Positions 53,064 through 59,512 of a DNA stretch of 59,512 bases are shown in pieces (the stretch's first letter is position 1; each line of letters begins with the position of its first letter). The notes under the pieces were generated by a model, which worked only from the letters and a program-made list of their open reading frames with translations, did no database searches and had not been told where the DNA came from. This DNA comes from Blattamonas nauphoetae (taxonomy: Eukaryota; Preaxostyla; Oxymonadida): positions 1-59,512 of the forward strand of contig JARBJD010000402.1 of the NCBI GenBank assembly GCA_033064195.1, written 5' to 3'. The position numbers were made by a program, and so were the translations under genes.

Positions 53064-54137
53064 CTATGCACGTCGTAGAAGGTTCATGCCCTGCAGATTG
53101 TTCCATCGGATCGATTTGGTAACAATATAACTTGCGTACGATCCGTCTTGGTCGTTTTGCAGCTTTTCTTCAATCACATCTTCGATGCCCTCCATTCTCA
53201 ACATGTGAAGCACTGTCGTCCCCATCTCTTGCACTTCCCCTCTTTTTGTGTTCCATTCTTCCAGGGGGTCGATCATTAAAATCAGAAAATTCCAAATTGA
53301 CCCATCATTCTCGAAGAATGTGAGACAACTTGGTACGGTGATGAAGACTGGCGAATGAAGAATAAAATCCATAGTCGGTTGATAATAAAGAGACATTTCG
53401 AGGAGTCCAGGAAGAAGAGTCATTAATTGGGAAGATTGCTCACCATCGACGATCGAAAATCGGTTCACGCACAAATGGTATATATACTGTTCCGATGGGG
53501 CGATAGCTTGTCTGGAGATTGTCTCAAAAACAGCTTTATCTTCATTCTGATCTTGATTTTTGAGAAGATACAGCCCATATGGAGTTGCGAGCATAACAGT
53601 ACGGGAGATGACACCAATGAGACAGGTGTGGATATCGAGTACTTTGGCAAAAGAAAGTGACAGTGGATGGAGATTGTTGATGAGTTGAGGGATCAGATCA
53701 GCGTTAACGAGGGCAAGGCATAATTTAGCCGAACACCAAATGAACAAAGTGTGGAGCATATTCATTCCTGCTGTGGTAATTGCTTTACTGGAAGAAGAAA
53801 TGAGCACCATAAAGAACTGGACGAATTTGGTTCCAGATTCATCAGAGTTCGAAGATAGGCTGATGACAAAAGCATCTGCTGATTGTTTATCTTTCGGTTT
53901 CACTGATTTCAGAAGTTTCACTGCTTTCGCCTCCAGAGAGTCATTAAGAGCAGGCTTTAACCTCAATGTGGCAACGAGAGATCGAAAGACAACGGCTGTT
54001 TTACGTACAGATTTATGAGGCTTTTCGGTCCAATTCAGGAACGGTGAGCAATCCGTCGAAAAGTGAAATGAACGGGAGGACAAATCAGAGTGTGCTTGAC
54101 TCGAGGACTTGGCTGTTTTATTGTCAATCGCAGTCAT
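53064..54137 (-). CDS. SPFLNW-family protein, copy 4 (33-nt segment retained as coding)
   Basis: Start at ATG 54137 gives the 17-codon opening MTAIDNKTAKSSSQAHS. The next 33 nt (54053-54085), an intron in copies 2 and 3, lack GT and AG ends here and are read through in frame. CSPFLNW then follows. 357 residues, ending at TAG. Conserved blocks are VVFRSLVATLRLKPAL, LALVNADLIPQLI, CVNRFSIVDGEQSSQL, YYQPTMDFILHSP and LHMLRMEGIEDVIEEKLQND. The open frame extends further upstream to 54284, but the shared start is preferred. A Tc1-like transposon ends 149 bp upstream and may have cut off the promoter. Confidence 0.8.
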   Translation of the reverse strand: MTAIDNKTAKSSSQAHSDLSSRSFHFSTDCSPFLNWTEKPHKSVRKTAVVFRSLVATLRLKPALNDSLEAKAVKLLKSVKPKDKQSADAFVISLSSNSDESGTKFVQFFMVLISSSSKAITTAGMNMLHTLFIWCSAKLCLALVNADLIPQLINNLHPLSLSFAKVLDIHTCLIGVISRTVMLATPYGLYLLKNQDQNEDKAVFETISRQAIAPSEQYIYHLCVNRFSIVDGEQSSQLMTLLPGLLEMSLYYQPTMDFILHSPVFITVPSCLTFFENDGSIWNFLILMIDPLEEWNTKRGEVQEMGTTVLHMLRMEGIEDVIEEKLQNDQDGSYASYIVTKSIRWNNLQGMNLLRRA

Positions 54138-54285
54138 TCTGTCGGACTGGGATGTCAATCGCTCGTTATGGGTCAGAAAAGAGTCGTGTGAAAAAAAGAG
54201 TTTGAGATGAACTGTCCATCGCAAACGAAGAAATAAATCAGCCGACAAAGATTGAGAGAATCCATGAATGAATAGCAAGTCCATT

Positions 54286-55735
54286 CAGTCACGGACAAAA
54301 GTTTACGGGCACCTCAGATCTCACCTCCAAACAAGTGACCATCTTGAACTTTTTCCATTTCACTTCACACCTTTTGCAGACTGTTGTTTCTGAAACGATA
54401 AAGCGAAAAAGTATGTTGAAGTGGAGTTGGAGAAGAATTAGTAAAAAGTTGAAAAAGAATGGGTTAGTATGAAGTCGGGCCGCCACGATTTTGGATCACC
54501 TCCTGTAATCTTAGTGGAATGGATGAAATGAGAGCAGTAGTGTATTCGGGAGAGAATGAATTCCACTCTTCTTGTGCAATTTCGCGAAGTTGAATAATGT
54601 CCCTTGGGTTGCGTTCAGCCACGTTGCGTTTCAAACAAGCAAACATATTCTCGATGGGAGACAAGTCGGGACTGTTTGCCGGCCAGTTGAGTAATTGTAT
54701 GCCTTGCGTTTCAATGTAATCGAGAACTTCCTCAGCATTGTGCGCGCTGTGGTTGTCCTGCTGGAAGGTGAAGTGTTCCCCACAGAGCCGTTCTCCGTCC
54801 TGTTGAACGTGTCGTCGAACCAGAGCCAAGTATCGAGCGCTAGTCATCGTTCCATCGACTTCAATCATCGAGCCTGGACCTGCCGCCGACATATTGCACC
54901 AGAAAGAAACGTGCCCAGCGAACTTGATGGTCTGTTTTCTGTTTTCTCCTCTCCATTCCTCTCCTTTCCTTCTCCATGTCCAGTGTTGTCCATGGTTCTC
55001 ACCACATTCGACTGAGGATTCATCAGAAAAAAGAACATTCTTCCATTCATCCACTGTCCTGTTGATGTGTGCCTCAGCGAATCTGAGGCGATTCGCGCGC
55101 TGAGCCTGTGTGAGGAGCGGCGCATTTCTCTTGACCCGATGGACGAGGCCGGCCTCTGCTGCACGTCTTCGAATAGTCCTCTCGGAGACTGGCCTTCCGT
55201 CTTGCGTAGGAAGTTCAGCGGCAACTGTTGATGTGTCAGTGCTTGGATCATTGGATATCGATCGAATGATGAATCTGTCCTGGCGACGAGTTGTGCACCG
55301 AGGACGACCAGATCGGCGGCGATCCTTGAGATCTGCATTGGAAAGACGGCTATTTCGGTGTACACGAAAGAATTGTTGGATTGTTGACTTCGGAACTTCG
55401 AGCCGCCGGCCAATCTCACGTTGTGAGAGGCCTGTTCGTTTCAGTGCTATGGCTGCACCTCTCTTCGTCAAATCCATTCCAAATTGTTAAAAATAGCAGA
55501 AAAAGACAGAAAAGCGAACTGATGAACTTTGAAACAGATTACGAAGACGATGGCAGTAGCGAGATCCCACAACAAAACAATTTTTGCCCTCTTTCAGGTG
55601 AAAAAGACACAATTTCCTAGATAACATGTGAAATGTTCACTCTCTCGGTCAATCTGATCGCCTACTGACGCGATTTTCCGAATGTTTCTTCCGATAGTCA
55701 GATCACGCCTGCCCGCAAACTTTTGTCCATGGCTG
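54286..55735 (-). mobile_element. Tc1-like DNA transposon, apparently complete
   Basis: Inverted ends share CGGACAAAAGTTTACGGGCA (left) and TGGACAAAAGTTTGCGGGCA (right, reverse strand), each beginning CAG 8 to 10 bp further out. About 26 bp match well and similarity fades beyond. A clean TA duplication is not seen on the left. One intact transposase lies inside. The insertion separates SPFLNW copy 4 from its upstream region. Confidence 0.8.
54464..55477 (-). CDS. Tc1-family DD34E transposase
   Basis: An intact frame of 337 residues, the usual length for Tc1-like enzymes. The N-terminal paired-type DNA-binding region starts ALKRTGLSQREIGRRL (helix-turn-helix), with a GRPR hook (RRSGRPRCTTRRQD) near residue 55. 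Catalytic residues are Asp in VLFSDESSVE, Asp in FQQDNHSAH and Glu in NWPANSPDLSPIENMF, giving DD34E spacing. The enzyme cuts and pastes the element at TA sites. All motifs are present and no breaks are visible, so recent activity is plausible. Confidence 0.93.
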   Translation of the reverse strand: MDLTKRGAAIALKRTGLSQREIGRRLEVPKSTIQQFFRVHRNSRLSNADLKDRRRSGRPRCTTRRQDRFIIRSISNDPSTDTSTVAAELPTQDGRPVSERTIRRRAAEAGLVHRVKRNAPLLTQAQRANRLRFAEAHINRTVDEWKNVLFSDESSVECGENHGQHWTWRRKGEEWRGENRKQTIKFAGHVSFWCNMSAAGPGSMIEVDGTMTSARYLALVRRHVQQDGERLCGEHFTFQQDNHSAHNAEEVLDYIETQGIQLLNWPANSPDLSPIENMFACLKRNVAERNPRDIIQLREIAQEEWNSFSPEYTTALISSIPLRLQEVIQNRGGPTSY

Positions 55736-55736
55736 A

Positions 55737-55922
55737 TTAACGAACAAAATGTAGGTTGGCATCGGTCTGTTGAAAACCGACGAATGAATCAGGTCGACAG
55801 TGGATACCCGGCACAGCATCTTTCACAGCTCGATGAATCCAATCAGAATCCACAAAGATCATCCCAAAACCTCCAGATGTCCCGACAAGGAAGACGATCA
55901 TCTGAAGCTCACGAGACCGCAC
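55737..55922 (-). pseudogene. protein-kinase-like fragment
   Basis: LVGTSGGFGMIFVDSDWIHRAVK resembles a kinase glycine loop (GxSGGFG) followed by the VK of strand beta-3; positions are given rather than a longer quote. Only about 60 residues are open, with no catalytic loop nearby. A weak call. Confidence 0.3.
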
Positions 55923-55959
55923 TCACAATGCGGACCTTAAAAATATGTAGATGTTTATA

Positions 55960-56520
55960 ACGAGATCATAGTGGATTGAGAGAGGAAATGAGCTGAGGGA
56001 CGAGGTCGTCGTTGACGAGCTTGATACGGTCGTTCTTGCGACAGAAAGTGACCACTAGTCAGACGAACAACACTGAGGTTCCCACAATCCACCGATTGGG
56101 CAAGAAAATCAAGTCTTTCACCGATTCAACAAAAGCACTTGATTCACAGTGTGATGAGCGAACCACGCCGAAGATGAAGACGATGAGATCGTCCGAAAAG
56201 AAGAGAGTGATCTGTTTGAGAGACGACACCGAATTGTCTTCCAGACAATCAACGAATGCTTGTTCCGATGTCGCTAGCTGAACAAGAACGAGAAGCATGG
56301 AAGGGCTGTCACTGGCACAGAATCGGGACATGGCATCACAAACTTGATGAACGACGAAGGAACAAGCAAGGAATGCAGAAACACAAAGACAAGGCTGATG
56401 TGAGAAATGGGAGTTATGATGTTAAGAGGACGGACGAAGGACAAAATCTTGAGGACAGAGGACAGGGGTCCTGTCCTCCTCGGAAAATCAGCTTTGTTTT
56501 CCTCCATTTCATCTGAATTC
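55960..56520 (-). pseudogene. SPFLNW-family remnant, copy 5
   Basis: FCRKNDRIKLVNDDLVPQLISSLNPL (read in two parts near 56045-55970) parallels the ALVKADLIPQLI block of copies 2-4. The upstream piece (LFFSDDLIVFIFGVVRSSH, 56331-56059) is shared with 18169-18534. Homology with 18169-18534 ends abruptly near 56413. Confidence 0.5.
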
Positions 56521-56945
56521 ACCTTCTCTCTGTTCTTCAAACACTCTTTGTCTCTATTCGGACCTGTTCAATGCCAGAGAATGCTTCAAAATGTCTGAAA
56601 AGAAGTTTCTTCACCCCGCACTTTTTTCATGGAATTTTCTGACTATATAGCAGACTTGATCCTTCAATATTCGATCATATCCATCGTATGACATTAAAAA
56701 GGGCGTTAATATGTGTGAAAATCAGTTTGGTGGTGAATCACGAGCCGTAGGGGCTCTGTCTCCTAACCTCCTAATTAGGAGTTTAGAGGACGATCGGCCC
56801 AAGAGAGGACAAAGAGGAGGACAAATCGGACAAGCACCTTATATTCACACTGGAACTTTCTCTCAATTAGTTCATCCAACTTCTGCACTTATCTCAAAAG
56901 AGGACAAATCGGACAAATCGGACATGTCCGATTTGTCCCGATCCT
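56420..56945. repeat. GGAC-rich palindromic stretch, possible small element
   Basis: Clusters of GGACAAA and GGACAGA mark both sides. At 56450-56475 AGGACAGG...CCTGTCCT forms an 8-bp-arm hairpin. At 56911-56938 a perfect 28-bp palindrome reads GGACAAATCGGACA and its complement. No TSD found. Confidence 0.4.
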
Positions 56946-57968
56946 CTTCCCCACGATGAGTTGTCTTCGTCATCTCTTTTCTTTCAGGACCTCTCATTCC
57001 GCAATTTGACTTCCGTTCTACATTCAACCCTTCTATTGTCGGGTTCTAAATCAATTTTGTCTGTGTTGAATCCAAATTCGTGAAAAACCACTTGACCCAG
57101 AATTGACTCCTCTTCTTCTTGTCATTGATATCGTATCGAATTAATCTGGTGAAAAATCACTCCATCAGTATGTATCTCCGCTGTTATTACCCTCTTCTTC
57201 CCATGTTTCTCATCATTTATCCGACATAGATGACTTGATCGTGTAACAATCTGAAATAAACAGAAAGAAATGAAATAGGAAAACTCCCAACATCAGTATG
57301 CATCTTTATTGTTTCTATACTCATTTTCATCAATTAGCCGAACCACATACCTCCTCTGTTCTTCCGAACAACACGGAGAACTTCAAGGACATCCCGTTCC
57401 CGACACTGTCCATAACTCCGCCTTTCTCTTTGTCAGAACGTGATTTGAAGGAACCAATCACCTCTTCAGATTTGACACAATCTCCGACTCACTCACAATC
57501 GAGAACTGTATCGAAGCCAAACGGAAGGAGGATCTGAACGTGCCGCTCTCTGAAAATAGGCTACTGCCACAGAATGAAACAGATTCCCTCATCGTACACA
57601 CGGGAAATGATGTGTTGAGCGGGTCTTATTCATGCAAAGAATTGCGGAACGAACGTGGGCAGCCAATTTACAACCAGCCTCCGATGATTAGGCGGATGAC
57701 TCACTTTTTCTCGATCAACTTCCGAAACAAACCACCAAGTGCGACTCTGACGATATTTCATCATTCTGCTCTGACTTGCGATTGAAGAGAAGCCGACACG
57801 AGAAAATGGCGATCAAGACGGATTTCACCGCATACTCGATTTAAAATACGATAAATATCATGCGCATCAGTACCTAGTCTCATCAACGACGATGAATCTT
57901 CGAGGAAAAGAAACAAGAATCTATTCTACATGGTTGGTGGACGAAGCTCGTCAACATGAATCTCGGAC
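56946..57968. other. no firmly supported gene
   Basis: Plus-strand frames at 57298-57537 and 57540-57785 read plausibly (ERDLKEPITSSDLTQSP; TDSLIVHTGNDVLSG) and may belong to the beta-helix gene downstream or to another broken gene. Confidence 0.3.
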
Positions 57969-59149
57969 GTGGAAAACAAAGCAAACTACCATGAAGAAAC
58001 GATCAAATTCATATTTATCTTCTCAAATTGTTCGATTTATGTTTCATGGATGAGAATTGATTGTCGAGGGATGTTTCTTTCGAACGGACAACTCTCGAAC
58101 TCCAACGTGGTCATTTCGTCAAGCATGATCATCTCAAATCCTGCATGTTCCCCATTTATGCTTGTCTGTTCTGAGGTGAACGATGGATGTTCAATTTCTT
58201 TCATTGACGTTGTTCCCAGATCGAGTGAACTTCGGACACTCCTTCCACTGATTGCCTTTTCCCCAATCCGCAAATTCTCCTCCGCCCAACCACCCTGCTC
58301 TGAGATAAACAGTGCAGCTTCTGTCAGCTGCTCCGGTCTCCTCATTCTCGTCACCAGCCTCGTTCTTGGAACTGGTCCTCTCCTCTCTCCCCAGGACACT
58401 TTCGACAGAACAGAATCAAGTCGTACCGACTCAACTCACAGTTGACTCATCTCTCCTCTCTTCCCGCCTCCTGACACAATGAGCTCGAACCAACTTAGTG
58501 GAACAGGGTGTGTGGACTCAACAACGGAGAATCCCTCGTCTGCTCGAACGTCTCCTTCACCCCTTTGCCGCCTCCTTCAACAGAATCATCCAGAAATCAA
58601 CGGCATCGTTCAAAACCACATCACGTTCAGTCGCTGTTTGTTCATGGCGTGTTCAGCGCAGTTTGATGGAAGTGCGACACTCTCCGGCCCTTCCTCTCTT
58701 TCCATCTCAGGCTCGGTTTTCCAGCCAGTCTCTGCCTCATACTCTTCATGGACTGCTGCCGTCCTCCCTCTGAAGGCGAGGTGAGTTGTGCCATGCGCCT
58801 CGCAGACAGCTCCGGGCCTGTTCTGGACAGCGTGATATTCAGAGGAATCGACTCTTCAGAAGGGATGGAGTTCGTGCTCCAGAACCCAGGGTGCTCGTCG
58901 TTGTTCGCAACAAGAATCACGAACTGTGACTCCACGACAATTGCCGAGAATTACCTGATCGTTGACGAGGACAGACTGGACAGTACGCTGATCCCTCATC
59001 CAACACAAAACGCCATCACCAGCAGGATCTTGTATAATCTTCTCGACGAGGCCACAGCGACTCTTCAGAGATTCGCAGAATCGGCCGTCGAAGGAAGGAT
59101 GATCGCCACCCCTTTCTCGCTTCCTCATCTTCGATTTTCCAGAGCTTGA
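57969..59149 (+). pseudogene. beta-helix surface-protein gene, broken or with unseen introns
   Basis: Two open pieces in one frame (57969-58445 and 58479-58784) are separated by a TGA. A third follows in another frame (58748-59149). Typical beta-helix phrases are NSNVVISSSMIISNPACSPF, HITFSRCLFMACSAQFDGS, SLSISGSVFQP, SGPVLDSVIFRGIDSSEG and TRITNCDSTTIAEN. Ser, Asn and Cys ladders of this kind stack in right-handed parallel beta-helices and in this lineage sit on large secreted or membrane-anchored proteins (from memory). Neither N-terminal signal nor membrane anchor is in the window. Confidence 0.5.
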
Positions 59150-59384
59150 CACACAATCTGCTCTCAGTGAAGTGCACATCCGACGAATTCATCGTCGATC
59201 CTTCGATTCAATCATCAACTCATTCAATATTCCTCTCAACATGCGTCCTCACCCTCAACAGTGGTCACCTTATCCCAATCACCTCGTTCTGATGGTACTG
59301 TCGTTCACTTCACCGGACAGGCCATCACTGACGCGCTTCACTACCACTCGACACAGTAGTCCTGACTACGTGAGATACACTCAG

Positions 59385-59512
59385 AGTGGACTCGGAATGC
59401 CGACAGGAACTTTCACTCCACGATCTCCCGTCCTTCCTCTCCTCGATCGCACACTCCTCCTCTCCACGATCGCACGTCCTCCTCTCCACGATCGCGTCCC
59501 TCCTCCACGATC
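59385..59512. repeat. short tandem repeat at window edge
   Basis: CTCCACGATCGCACGTCCTC-type units of about 25 bp repeat four to five times up to the end of the window. Confidence 0.75.

Noticed and set aside
54286-55735. A clean TA target duplication for the Tc1-like element
   Set aside because: The right flank has TTA near the end but the left flank does not show TA at the matching position, so I do not claim it.

Overview
This is a nuclear window from a repeat-laden protist. GT-AG introns are very short (32-74 nt). Lineage-specific paralogous genes carry an SPFLNW motif near the N-terminus, and decayed right-handed beta-helix surface-protein fragments lie among them. From memory of such families the best match is an oxymonad (Preaxostyla), most likely Blattamonas or a close relative. 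That is inference, at about 0.7. No rRNA, tRNA or CRISPR was found.

Layout. 1-4.1 kb: right-hand part of a broken Polinton/Maverick-like fossil with a capsid-like protein and a peptidase-S74 (tail-chaperone) protein. 4.2-6.3 kb: a pyrimidine-rich tract of diverged 280-bp repeats that flips to purine-rich. 6.4-7.0 kb: a small two-exon gene. 7.7-14.7 kb: transposon territory, with a foldback element (9-bp target duplication), a three-deep nest of TA-flanked elements whose core is an intact pogo-like transposon, and a 1.1-kb TA-flanked MITE. 15-19.3 kb: decayed host families and segmental duplications. 19.9-23.1 kb: a 3.2-kb 30-bp minisatellite open on both strands.

24-38 kb: the highlight. A 12,064-bp Mutator-like element (25853-37916) with a perfect 9-bp target duplication sits inside or just upstream of the first coding exon of a multi-intron DDE-transposase gene. 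Each MULE arm is a 498-bp terminal inverted repeat followed by a 4-kb array of near-identical 140-bp units (29 left, 31 right, facing each other). The arms bracket a FAR1-like/DDE/SWIM transposase.

38-44 kb: a 32-bp minisatellite, a spliced hypothetical gene, a beta-helix fragment and a large helical hypothetical gene. 44-57 kb: repeated modules, read on the minus strand, of an SPFLNW gene followed by a conserved 3' flank and a decayed leucine-rich-repeat region, plus an intact Tc1-like transposon. Four SPFLNW copies share a 52-nt first exon. Two copies have a 33-nt GT-AG intron, and the other two carry the same 33 nt as in-frame coding sequence. 57-59.5 kb: a beta-helix surface-protein gene on the plus strand, broken at least once.

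Several frame breaks in otherwise good genes fall on homopolymers, so part of the apparent decay may be base-calling error. At least four unrelated DDE transposase lineages (MULE, pogo-like, Tc1-like and an unassigned DDE family) are present within 32 kb.
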